This document shows positions 1 through 6,824 of a stretch of 64,000 bases of DNA, piece by piece. This DNA is from CALFMR01 sp035550595 (GTDB lineage Bacteria > Acidobacteriota > Vicinamibacteria > Vicinamibacterales > SCN-69-37). Each line of letters begins with the position of its first letter. Positions within the stretch are counted from its first letter, which is position 1. Location: positions 45,465 to 109,464 of the forward strand of contig DASZOV010000053.1 in NCBI GenBank assembly GCA_035550595.1, given 5' to 3'. The notes below the pieces were generated by a model that saw only the letters and a program-made list of their open reading frames with translations, did no database searches and had not been told where the DNA came from. Position numbers and translations under genes: made by a program.

Positions 1-162
1 GGCGCAGGCTATACGCGTGATTGCGTCAAGTTCGCGGAGGCGGCCATTCGCGGCTGGATCGTGATCCGCGTCACGACCGGGCATGTCGTGTCCGGGGAAG
101 CCGTGGAGTGGGTGCGGAGATTTCTAGAACGCGACGAAGCGCCTGACGGCGCGAAGGAGTAG
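1..162 (+). CDS. Phage nuclease, C-terminal fragment (VRR-NUC-like)
   Basis: The first 53 codons are open from the window edge to a TAG at 160-162. The fragment contains the stretch DCVKFAEAAIRGWIVIRVTT followed by GHVVSGEAVEWV. This layout (a Glu/Ala helix, GW-(I/V)-(I/V)-R-V, then a segment like MVxSGEA) is typical of the C-terminal half of small restriction-fold (VRR-NUC or related) phage nucleases found in replication and recombination regions. The N-terminal catalytic part is outside the window, so the family call rests on the C-terminal pattern only. The next gene follows after 4 nt. Confidence 0.5.
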   Translation, partial: GAGYTRDCVKFAEAAIRGWIVIRVTTGHVVSGEAVEWVRRFLERDEAPDGAKE

Positions 163-166
163 ACCG

Positions 167-709
167 ATGTTCGAGACCGCCTGTATCCCGATGCTGATCA
201 ATAAGGCCACGCTGCGGCGCGAGATGGATGACGAGGAGTCCTATCGCGTTGCCGACGTGACGCTGCTGTTAGAGCCGTTCAGCCGCGAGTTGGCGGCCGA
301 ACTCGGCGAGCACATTGCCGCGCATCTCTTCGAGGACGACGAGATGCGCCCCGAAGTCGAGAAGGTCAACCTCTCTCTCAATGCGCCGGATCAGCGCGTC
401 ATTGTGGCAAGTGCGCCGGATGCGCCCGCGCTGGCCGAACTGAAGTCTGTCACGATCGGCGCGCTGGCTGTGACGCGTAAGGCGAAGGAGGATCACGAAT
501 GGTATCGCGCGACGATCGAGGCGCGAATCGATCTGCGTGAGCGCGAGATTCGCGAGTTCTTGTTTCATCACTTCGGCGAGTTGCGCGTGTTCACGTTCTA
601 TCCGGAGCAGACACCGTTGTTCGGAGGCCACGGCGCGACGTTGACGAACGCCGACACCGGCGAAGTCCTGGCCGAGTGGAATGGCGGGGCTGGGGAGGCG
701 ACGCACTGA
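167..709 (+). CDS. Phage protein of unknown function
   Basis: 180 aa, acidic, mostly alpha/beta, with no signal peptide or membrane segment. The ATG at 167 is preceded by AAGGAG. The C-terminal part contains LREREIREFLFHHFGELRVF. I do not recognise a family. It sits between a nuclease fragment and small unknown genes in what looks like the phage recombination/replication region, and its stop overlaps the next start (TGATG), so the genes are probably translationally coupled. Confidence 0.7.
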   Translation: MFETACIPMLINKATLRREMDDEESYRVADVTLLLEPFSRELAAELGEHIAAHLFEDDEMRPEVEKVNLSLNAPDQRVIVASAPDAPALAELKSVTIGALAVTRKAKEDHEWYRATIEARIDLREREIREFLFHHFGELRVFTFYPEQTPLFGGHGATLTNADTGEVLAEWNGGAGEATH

Positions 710-996
710 TGGCTGATGAATTCAGCGGGCTCCCGGTGTTACCGGCGGCGTTAGCCTGCGGGCTTGCGTTGCAGCGGATAGTTGGGGACCGGCTCAGCCG
801 CGACCAGTGCCTTGACCTTTGGCGCGAACAGAAGCGGAACGAGCTGAACATGGTTGGCGTCATGCTCGAAATCTTTGAGCGCGGCTGCTACTTCACGCCC
901 GCTCGGCCGGAAGCCCTCGCCATGCGGTCGGCTTTTGAGGCCGCCCGCCAGAAGCTGCGCGGGAACTGGGAGCCGCGAGGAGGAGCGACGACATGA
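709..996 (+). CDS. Small phage protein of unknown function
   Basis: 95 aa starting at the ATG that overlaps the upstream stop (TGATG at 707-711). An upstream in-frame ATG at 676 would force a longer overlap and is less likely. The protein is predicted helical, with the segment DRLSRDQCLDLWREQKRNEL. No family was recognised. The downstream start overlaps its stop (ATGA). Confidence 0.6.
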   Translation: MADEFSGLPVLPAALACGLALQRIVGDRLSRDQCLDLWREQKRNELNMVGVMLEIFERGCYFTPARPEALAMRSAFEAARQKLRGNWEPRGGATT

Positions 997-1349
997 AGCG
1001 CATTCTGATGTGGCGGAAGCGATGGAAGAGCGGCGGATGGCCACCCTTGCCAGATCCGATTCCGCCGCCGCCGGACCTGCCGCCAGCGCCGTCGCGGCAG
1101 CGGCACATGACGGTCAACGGCGTGGATATCGCCTTCTGCGACGGAGAGTCTGGCGACGGCGAGCCGGTGTCGATAACGATCGACGCATGCCCAGAGCCGC
1201 TACCTTCGGATGAGCGATTCGCTACGGCCGAAGCGGCGGCGATGCGCCAGTCGCGAGCGCCACTCCGGACCGTGCTGCCAGTTGGAGACTGGGAAGTCGT
1301 CGCAACGTACGAGTTCGTCGATGTGGTCGCACGGAAGCGAGACGCCTGA
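993..1349 (+). CDS. Small phage protein of unknown function, proline-rich N-terminus
   Basis: 118 aa starting at ATG 993, which overlaps the upstream stop as ATGA. After a basic N-terminus (MKRILMWRKRWK) comes a proline-rich stretch (residues about 17-34), then a region likely to form beta-strands (MTVNGVDIAFCD and DWEVVATYEFVDVV). No catalytic motif is visible. Its role is unknown; it is cotranscribed with its neighbours. Confidence 0.55.
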   Translation: MKRILMWRKRWKSGGWPPLPDPIPPPPDLPPAPSRQRHMTVNGVDIAFCDGESGDGEPVSITIDACPEPLPSDERFATAEAAAMRQSRAPLRTVLPVGDWEVVATYEFVDVVARKRDA

Positions 1350-1597
1350 TGCCACGCTACCGCCGTCCTCCGCTCACCCTCGCCGCGATCCAGCAGGACG
1401 GGCCACCTTTGCGTGTCCGCGATCTAGTCGCCATCACGGGCCTGACGCCGGCAACCGTGCGGGCGGAAGTCGCGTCTGGCCATCTCGTCGCGCATCGGCT
1501 GGCTGGCGTCGGCTACTGGATGGTGCAGCGAGCTGAGGCGCGGCGGTGGCTGGAGGCGTTAGGGTTCAGTGTGACGCAGTCGGAGATGCGCTTATAA
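1349..1597 (+). CDS. Small helix-turn-helix DNA-binding protein
   Basis: 82 aa. The segment RVRDLVAITGLTPATVRAEV followed by LVAHRLAGVGYWMVQRAEARRWLEA matches the pattern of small MerR/excisionase-like helix-turn-helix proteins: a short HTH, a wing containing a G, then a helix beginning RxEARRWL. The start overlaps the previous stop (TGATG). It is the last tightly packed gene before the first NNGGC array and could be a regulator of the array-bearing genes, but there is no direct evidence for that. Confidence 0.6.
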   Translation: MPRYRRPPLTLAAIQQDGPPLRVRDLVAITGLTPATVRAEVASGHLVAHRLAGVGYWMVQRAEARRWLEALGFSVTQSEMRL

Positions 1598-1606
1598 GTT
1601 GGGCGC

Positions 1607-1677
1607 GCGGCACGGCATGCCTTGGCCTGGCGCGGCCGGGCTGGGCAAGGCAGGGCTTGGCAAGGGGCTGTAAAGCC
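1607..1677 (+). repeat. NNGGC pentamer array 1 with terminal hairpin
   Basis: From 1607 the intergenic sequence falls into 12 consecutive 5-bp units, 10 of them exactly NNGGC with changing first two bases. The last unit is AAGGG at 1662-1666. It runs into GGC-TGTAAA-GCC (1666-1677), a 3-bp stem. An SD-like AAAGGAG follows, then the start codon of the next gene at 1694. This array and two others nearby interrupt an operon in which genes otherwise overlap. No coding function fits: translated, it gives only low-complexity pentapeptides. Confidence 0.85.
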
Positions 1678-1693
1678 AAAGGAGTGATAAGAG

Positions 1694-2353
1694 ATGCGTA
1701 GTTACACGGTGACGCTGATGGGCAAGATGCCGCTGCTGATGCACGCGGACAACATCGAATGGGCTGACGAGATGGACGCATGGAAGAATGATCCCGCTAA
1801 CAAAAAAGGGTCAAAGGCTGGCGATGACCGGTCTCCGGCCTTCCGTTGGATCGGGTCGCTCTACCATGACGGGCAGCACGTCGCGATCCCGTCAGACAAC
1901 CTGATGCGGTCATTCATGGAAGGCGCCGCAATGGTGCCAGTGCCAGGCGGCAAGAACGGGAAGACGTTCAAGTCACAAAGCCAAAGCGGCATGCTGATCG
2001 ATGGGACGCATTGGCCGTTGATGGTGGATGGTCAGCCGATTCTGGTCGCGCCCATTCTCGCGCTTAAGGGGGAGAAACAGTTCGAGGCCCATCAAAAAGC
2101 CGTCGAGAAGGCAGGGTTCTCGCTGCACGTCAAGCGCGCGAAGGTTGGACAGAACAAGCACGTGCGTGTTCGCCCGATCTTCCAGGCGTGGAGCGCGCGC
2201 GGCGTCGTTCATGTGTGGGACGAGCAGATCACGGATGACGTGTTGGTGCAGATCGTGACGCAGGCTGGGCTCTATAAAGGGCTCGGTGATTGGCGGCCCG
2301 GCGGGAAGACGCCGGGGCCGTTCGGGATGTTCACCGCATCAATTGCGGCATGA
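1694..2353 (+). CDS. Conserved phage protein, possibly RAMP/Cas7-like fold
   Basis: 219 aa. It begins RSYTVTLMGKMPLLMHAD (a beta-strand then PLLMH). The middle contains SLYHDGQHVAIPSDNLMRSF. The C-terminal half has VRPIFQAWSARGVVHVWDE, and it closes with the glycine-rich GLGDWRPGGKTPGPFGMF. The order beta-strand, P-L-L-x-H, a helix beginning IPxxxLxxxF, RPxFxxW and a final G-(x)-GDWRP...GPFG loop recurs in phage hypothetical proteins. It resembles the two-ferredoxin, glycine-loop layout of RAMP (Cas7-type) RNA-binding proteins. That fold assignment is my inference. The gene lies between NNGGC arrays 1 and 2. Confidence 0.6.
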   Translation: MRSYTVTLMGKMPLLMHADNIEWADEMDAWKNDPANKKGSKAGDDRSPAFRWIGSLYHDGQHVAIPSDNLMRSFMEGAAMVPVPGGKNGKTFKSQSQSGMLIDGTHWPLMVDGQPILVAPILALKGEKQFEAHQKAVEKAGFSLHVKRAKVGQNKHVRVRPIFQAWSARGVVHVWDEQITDDVLVQIVTQAGLYKGLGDWRPGGKTPGPFGMFTASIAA

Positions 2354-2359
2354 TTCGGA

Positions 2360-2490
2360 TTGGCTAGGCACGGCGTGGCGCGGCGTGGCACGGTCCGGCG
2401 AGGCTCCGCACGGCTGTGCTTGGCAGGGCGTGGCATGGCAAGGCATGGCACGGCCTGGTCGGGCTAGGCGCGGCAAGGGGGCGTATGCCC
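2360..2490 (+). repeat. NNGGC pentamer array 2 with terminal hairpin
   Basis: Twenty-four consecutive 5-bp units run from 2360 to 2479. Nineteen are exactly NNGGC, and most exceptions differ by one base (GGT or TGC type). The final unit AAGGG leads directly into GGGC-GTAT-GCCC (2479-2490), a 4-bp stem with a GTAT loop. This is the same end structure as arrays 1 and 3. The next gene begins at 2515 after an SD-like GGAGG. It is the longest of the three arrays. Confidence 0.87.
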
Positions 2491-2514
2491 ATTCAGATGG
2501 AGGCTCAGATAATA

Positions 2515-3003
2515 ATGGAGCGATTTAAGCGAGATCCTCAGAATGACGCAGATGTGCGGCTGTTGATGCAGGTATTTCCGGACATTCTACCGGACGGTCG
2601 CACCATCACTCACGCACAGTTAGAGGGCGCACTCAAGTTGTCGCGCGTGTCGTCGCGGTATAAGACGGTCGTGAACAAGTGGCGGAAGATATTGCAAGCG
2701 GAACGCTGCGTCTACCTCGACGGCATGATCGGTCGCGGTCACGGGTTCGTGTCCCTTACGCCTGATGAAATGGTGCGATTCAGCAACCGAACCGTGCGCG
2801 CGTCTGGTCGGAAACTGAAGAAGGCGCTCGCCGTCGTCAGTATGCCTGACGATCATCAATTGAGCCAGGACACACTGAAGTATCGCGGCTTGCTGCAGGC
2901 GGCTTTGGAGAAGATTTCAGTGGAGCAGCGTGCCGCCATCCGCGACGTGACTCGCGCGCTCGCGCCGATGAAGCAGTTGCCGAAGCGGGCGATTGGCGAA
3001 TAA
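2515..3003 (+). CDS. Phage protein with winged-helix-like N-terminal domain
   Basis: 162 aa from ATG 2515, chosen because GGAGG lies about 9 nt upstream; the in-frame ATGs at 2485 and 2497 lie in or next to the array hairpin. The segment ITHAQLEGALKL, then RYKTVVNKWRKIL, then GRGHGFVSLTPDEMV looks like helix, recognition helix and wing of a winged-helix DNA-binding fold. The C-terminal 90 residues are helical and basic. Phage homologues with the pattern VxxxWRK and GxGFxxLTPxE are known to me only as uncharacterised. It is flanked by NNGGC arrays 2 and 3. Confidence 0.6.
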   Translation: MERFKRDPQNDADVRLLMQVFPDILPDGRTITHAQLEGALKLSRVSSRYKTVVNKWRKILQAERCVYLDGMIGRGHGFVSLTPDEMVRFSNRTVRASGRKLKKALAVVSMPDDHQLSQDTLKYRGLLQAALEKISVEQRAAIRDVTRALAPMKQLPKRAIGE

Positions 3004-3011
3004 ATATTCGC

Positions 3012-3087
3012 GAGGCATGGCGCGGCTCGGCGCGGCTAGGCGAGGCTCGGCATGGCGTGGCTTGGTAGGGCATGGGGCCGTATGGCC
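3012..3087 (+). repeat. NNGGC pentamer array 3 with terminal hairpin
   Basis: Thirteen consecutive 5-bp units run from 3012 to 3076, eleven exactly NNGGC. The last unit ATGGG overlaps GGCC-GTAT-GGCC (3076-3087), a 4-bp stem with the same GTAT loop seen in array 2. Like the other arrays it fills the space between a stop codon (3003) and the next gene (3111), on the transcribed strand in the same orientation. Confidence 0.85.
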
Positions 3088-3110
3088 AGAGGGAAAGGCG
3101 CAGTCGAAGG

Positions 3111-3479
3111 ATGCCAATCGTGCAGGTGCTCGTCCCGTTCGATGTCCGCGTGGCGCCTGACGCCGACCGCTTCCACGCGTCCAGCCGGAGCGCGCCGGGT
3201 CTCCATGTCGACGGGGCCACGGAGCGCGAAGCGATCGCCGAGTTCGTCGCGGCGGCGCCAGCCTATATTCGCTCGCTCATGCAGGATGTTGCTCGCTATC
3301 CACCTGCCGCCCTGCGTGAAGCTGACGCAGCGCGGTATGTCGGCCTGACATGTTCGTTCCTGCGCGCGGCCCGCGTCGGCCGCTGCGATGGCCCGGCCTA
3401 CATCCGAGTCGGCCGCGCGGTTCTGTATCTCGCGTCAGACCTGGATGCGTGGCTGCGCGCGCATCGAGTCGGTGTGTGA
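3111..3479 (+). CDS. HicB-like/HTH fusion, putative DNA-binding regulator
   Basis: 122 aa from ATG 3111. The N-terminal half (VLVPFDVRVAPDAD, then PGLHVDGATEREAIAEFVAA) follows the HicB-type antitoxin pattern (beta-strand, PGLxxxGxTxxEA helix). The C-terminal half (ALREADAARYVGLTCSFLRA then YIRVGRAVLYLASDLDAWL) is an excisionase/AlpA-like helix-turn-helix (HTH_17 type). No HicA-like toxin gene is adjacent, so a stand-alone regulator is more likely than a toxin-antitoxin pair. An alternative start at 3072 would lie inside the array hairpin. Confidence 0.55.
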   Translation: MPIVQVLVPFDVRVAPDADRFHASSRSAPGLHVDGATEREAIAEFVAAAPAYIRSLMQDVARYPPAALREADAARYVGLTCSFLRAARVGRCDGPAYIRVGRAVLYLASDLDAWLRAHRVGV

Positions 3480-3576
3480 CCTTCCGCGCGACACTAACCG
3501 GGTAATCCGCGCGAATCCACACATAAGACGCAACCACTCATCTAGGCAGATCCCATAACCTGGGCGCATAGTAGTG

Positions 3577-3591
3577 GCAGCACCGTGCTGC
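3577..3591. promoter_or_regulatory. Perfect inverted repeat in the gap upstream of the packaging genes
   Basis: GCAGCAC, one C, then GTGCTGC: 7-bp arms within the 256-bp non-coding gap 3480-3735 that precedes the HNH and terminase genes. The same gap has a C-run/G-run dyad around 3640-3656 (CCCC...GGGG). In HK97-like phages the cos or pac region is usually next to the HNH endonuclease and small terminase genes, so this gap is the best candidate in the window. No gene is seen in it. Confidence 0.35.
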
Positions 3592-3735
3592 ACTCCCCAT
3601 GCCGCGCCCTCACCCCCTCCAGACACCTACACCCCACCCCCTAGACCGGGGAGGGGCGGATCCGCTACCCGGGCACTCCCGATATCCGCCGTGTCTCGGC
3701 GTCCTCCTGCGGCGGGGAGTGCGGCAGGGACGCTG

Positions 3736-4155
3736 ATGGCGAGCCGCGCGCCGCATTACTGCCCGCAACCTGGCTGCTCAGCCATCGTCACGCGCGGGCG
3801 CTGCGCGAAGCACCAGCGCGAGCGGAGCAACGACTACGACTCGGCGCGGCGAGGCGAGAGCTGGCGACGGCTCTATCACGAGGCTCGATGGCAGCGCGAG
3901 CGGGCGCGCTGGCTGCGTCGGCAGGCGAACCTGCTCTGTGTCTACTGTCTCGCCGAAGGGCGCACGACCCCGGCGAACTCCATCGACCATGACCCGCCGC
4001 ACCGCGGGGACCGCGCGAAGTTCTACGACAAGTCCACGTGGCGCGCGAGCTGTGTCAGTTGCAATTCGCGGCGATCGCGGCGCGGGAACGTTTCAATGGC
4101 ACGCGATTTGTCCGGGCAGGGTGGGCAAAATCATTGGGGCGGGAGGGCCGAATGA
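3736..4155 (+). CDS. HNH endonuclease
   Basis: 139 aa from ATG 3736; the reading frame continues upstream to 3574 but that part is low-complexity Pro/Ala. An N-terminal Cys/His cluster (YCPQPGC, then RGRCAKHQ) is followed by the HNH core: CVYC at the first zinc knuckle, the catalytic IDHDPPHRGD, and CVSCNSRRS at the second knuckle. Phage HNH proteins next to the small terminase work with the terminase in DNA packaging and cos cleavage (family knowledge). Placement directly before terS fits. Confidence 0.85.
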   Translation: MASRAPHYCPQPGCSAIVTRGRCAKHQRERSNDYDSARRGESWRRLYHEARWQRERARWLRRQANLLCVYCLAEGRTTPANSIDHDPPHRGDRAKFYDKSTWRASCVSCNSRRSRRGNVSMARDLSGQGGQNHWGGRAE

Positions 4156-4265
4156 CCCGGCTTGCCCATGTTTACGCGTGCCCGCAGTTTCAAAAGTGTA
4201 ATTTATTGGTGATCTGACTGAAGACACCGGAAATACACGGCGTGGCATGCAATTTGAGGCGATTG

Positions 4266-4823
4266 ATGGGCGGAAAAGGTAGCGGAGGCGCGAGAACTGG
4301 CGCGGGCCGACCGCCGAAGGATGCGCGTGAGAAGGCGCTGGCTGGTTGGGCTGGTAAGCGCGGCACCAAGGCAGAGCATGATGCCGCGATTACTCGCGCG
4401 AATCAACCCCTGCCGGTTATGTCGCCGCCCGCTGATCTGCCGGCGGATCAACGCGCGGTCTGGCTTGAGCTCGCGCCGCACGCCGCCGCCCAGCGGACGC
4501 TGACTGATGACATGGCGCTGGCGTTCAGAGATTTATGCGAGGCGATCACGCTCAAGCGGCGGATGCTCGCGACGATCGAGGATGACGGCCTGACGTATCA
4601 GCGTCGGACCGTGAAGGTCGAGCGTGAGGACGCGGACGTGGAGCTGCGGACTGAGGAATGCGAGATCAAGGCGCATCCGCTCCTGACGCACCATCGCGGG
4701 CTGATGCAGCGCGTCGAGGTCGGACTATTGCGCTTCCGGTTGTCGCCGGTCGGCAAAGAAGTCGTGCCGGACGCCGCGAACGCGAAGGATGAATGGGCGG
4801 AATTCGATGGGACGCTTCAGTAG
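4266..4823 (+). CDS. Terminase small subunit (P27 family)
   Basis: 185 aa from ATG 4266 (TGAGG upstream; an in-frame ATG at 4242 is less well placed). The N-terminus GGKGSGGARTGAGRPPKD is the basic Gly/Arg leader typical of P27-type small terminases. It is followed by PPADLPADQRAVWLELAP and a helical body with LCEAITLKRRM. The subunit recognises phage DNA and recruits the large subunit. The gene overlaps terL by 17 nt, the usual terS-terL arrangement. Confidence 0.85.
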   Translation: MGGKGSGGARTGAGRPPKDAREKALAGWAGKRGTKAEHDAAITRANQPLPVMSPPADLPADQRAVWLELAPHAAAQRTLTDDMALAFRDLCEAITLKRRMLATIEDDGLTYQRRTVKVEREDADVELRTEECEIKAHPLLTHHRGLMQRVEVGLLRFRLSPVGKEVVPDAANAKDEWAEFDGTLQ

Positions 4824-6612
4824 CGCGAAGAATTCCGTCGACGCCTACGCGATGGCCGTCGTCGCTGGCCGCGTGCCGGCGGGCAGGTATCACCGTTTGG
4901 CCTGCGAGCGGCATCTCTTCGATCGTCGCCGTGAGGGATCGCGCGGGTTCCCGTTCCGGTTCATCTGGGAACCGACACGGCGCGGTGAGCACAGCGCGAC
5001 ACGGTTCCTATCCTTCGCGCGGCGCGTGAAGCACTACAAGGGCGAATGGGCCGGACGGTATTTCGAGCCGAGCGACAACCAGGTCTTCCGGCTCGGGTCG
5101 ATCTTTGGCTGGCGTCACGCCGAGTCCGGGCTTCGGCGTTTCACGACGGCGTACAACGAAATTCCTCGCAAGGGCGGCAAGACGTTCGAGGCCGCCATTG
5201 TCGCGCTCTATGGAACGTTCTTCGAGGGCGAGGCTGGCGCGGAAGGCTACTGCATCGCGACGAAGCGCGAGCAGGCCCGGCGCGTGTTTGATGACGCGAA
5301 GCGGATGGTGGTCTCGTCCGGCCTGAAGTCGCGGATCAAAGTGAACGCCGCGAACCTCTGTCGAGACGATCTCGCCTGCAAACTCGAACCGCTCGGCGCA
5401 GACGCGGACAGCACGGACGGGCTCAACCCGCATGTGATTATCACGGACGAGTTTCACGCGCACAAAACGCGCGCGCTCATTGACGTCATGGAGAGCGCGA
5501 CGGGCGCACGGCGCAACCCGCTGCATTTTCAGATCACGACGGCCGGCAATGATCCGGTCAGCCCCTGCGGCGACCAGCATGAGTACGTGACACGCATCCT
5601 TGACGGCGTGCTCGACGACGACCCGGCCACGCTCTCGATGTTCGCGTTCATTGCGCACGCCGACGAGGCGGACGACTGGCGCGAGGAAGCGACGTGGCGC
5701 AAGGCGAATCCGCACTACGACATCTCGGTCAAGCCGGATGACATGCGCAAGCTCGCAGCGAAGGCGATTCATATGCCGAGCGCGGCGGCCGAGTTTCAGC
5801 AGAAGCGCCTGAACATCTGGGTGAACGCCTCTGCGCCATGGCTCTCGCTCGACGGCTGGCGCAAGGGACAGACGCAATGGTCGCCTGACGACGTGCTCGG
5901 CGAGGAATGCTATCTCGGGCTCGACCTCGCCTCGAAGATTGATCTCTGCGCGCTCGTCGCGCTCTTCCCGCCGACGCCATCGCGCGAGTCCTGGCGCATC
6001 CTGCCGTTCGCGTGGACGCCGAAGGACACGCTCGTCGAACGTGCCCATCGGGATCGCGCGCCCTATGACATCTGGGCGCAGCAGGGCTATTTGCTCACGG
6101 TGCCTGGCGAGAAGATCAGTCAGGCGCTCGTGCGGGAAAAGATCCTCGACCTGAAATCGCGCTACCGCGTCCGCGCCATCGGGTACGACGACTGGCACAT
6201 GGATCAACTCGACGAGCAACTGGTCGAGGAAGATGGCCTGTCGCGTGAATCGCTCGTCGTGGTCCCGCAGACCTACGCCGGCATGTCGTCGGCCTGTCTG
6301 CGATTCGAGGCCGAAGTCCTTGGCGGACACGTCGACGCGGGCGATTCGCCGCTCATGGCATGGTGCGCCTCAAACGTCGTCGTTCAGCGTGACGGCAAGG
6401 ACAACATCTATCCGGTCAAGAAGCGCAGCCGCGGGCGCATCGATCCCATTGTGGCGGCGAACATCGCCATGGCCTGTTACCTCAAGCAGCCGGTTGTGAG
6501 TGGCCGCAAGAAGTCCATCTACGCCACGCGCCTCGCTGAAGCCGTCATGGTGGGCGATGGGGCCTCCGCGAGTCCGGAGTCTGACGCATCGCAGGCAGGG
6601 GGGCAGGCGTGA
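4807..6612 (+). CDS. Terminase large subunit (HK97-type, Terminase_1)
   Basis: 601 aa from ATG 4807; ATG 4789 is in frame but lacks a spaced SD. The Walker A-like IPRKGGKT is at residues 119-126, the Walker B VIITDE at 210-215 and the coupling-region ITTAGND near 243-249. The C-terminal nuclease domain begins with YLGLDLA (Asp 373) and contains IGYDDWHMDQL. The protein is the ATP-driven DNA packaging motor and headful/cos nuclease. Its length and motif order are normal for the family. Confidence 0.95.
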   Translation: MGRFSSAKNSVDAYAMAVVAGRVPAGRYHRLACERHLFDRRREGSRGFPFRFIWEPTRRGEHSATRFLSFARRVKHYKGEWAGRYFEPSDNQVFRLGSIFGWRHAESGLRRFTTAYNEIPRKGGKTFEAAIVALYGTFFEGEAGAEGYCIATKREQARRVFDDAKRMVVSSGLKSRIKVNAANLCRDDLACKLEPLGADADSTDGLNPHVIITDEFHAHKTRALIDVMESATGARRNPLHFQITTAGNDPVSPCGDQHEYVTRILDGVLDDDPATLSMFAFIAHADEADDWREEATWRKANPHYDISVKPDDMRKLAAKAIHMPSAAAEFQQKRLNIWVNASAPWLSLDGWRKGQTQWSPDDVLGEECYLGLDLASKIDLCALVALFPPTPSRESWRILPFAWTPKDTLVERAHRDRAPYDIWAQQGYLLTVPGEKISQALVREKILDLKSRYRVRAIGYDDWHMDQLDEQLVEEDGLSRESLVVVPQTYAGMSSACLRFEAEVLGGHVDAGDSPLMAWCASNVVVQRDGKDNIYPVKKRSRGRIDPIVAANIAMACYLKQPVVSGRKKSIYATRLAEAVMVGDGASASPESDASQAGGQA

Positions 6613-6824
6613 GCCGTCTGAGGGCGATGATCGCGTTGATTCGGCGCGAACTCGATGCGCACACGTTGACGCTCCTGGCCGGCCTCGGGCTGATCGGTTA
6701 CGGCGCGGCACTGCTGCATCCGGCGGCTGGCTTTCTCGCGCCCGGCGCGATTCTGGTCTGGTGGACGCTGCCGTCTCGGCCGCCGTTCGTCGCGCGGTCG
6801 ACCGAGCCTAAGGAGCGGCGATGA
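6609..6824 (+). CDS. Small membrane protein between terL and portal
   Basis: 71 aa with a GTG start overlapping the terL stop (GTGA) and a stop overlapping the portal start (ATGA). Two hydrophobic segments (LTLLAGLGLIGYGAALL and FLAPGAILVWW) suggest two membrane passes with a basic C-terminal tail. Tiny membrane proteins at this position are common in siphophages, but no function is established that I can name. Confidence 0.6.
   Translation: MSRLRAMIALIRRELDAHTLTLLAGLGLIGYGAALLHPAAGFLAPGAILVWWTLPSRPPFVARSTEPKERR

Noticed and set aside
2286..2528. Protein-coding frames through array 2 giving Trp/His/Ala/Arg/Gly-rich pentapeptides
   Set aside because: The 15-nt reading periodicity of a 5-bp repeat produces open frames automatically; no start-SD pair and no conserved protein expected.
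1607..3087. CRISPR array or VNTR interpretation of the NNGGC arrays
   Set aside because: The period is 5 bp with no 20-40 bp constant repeat and no spacers, and no cas genes are near. Identical-unit VNTR is also excluded because two of five bases vary freely.
3111..3479. HicAB toxin-antitoxin system
   Set aside because: Only a HicB-like half is visible; no HicA-like 60-aa toxin gene occurs on either side.
5008..6330. Long minus-strand frame opposite the terminase gene
   Set aside because: Arg/Val/Leu-rich shadow of a GC-rich coding strand; the terminase on the + strand has intact motifs.
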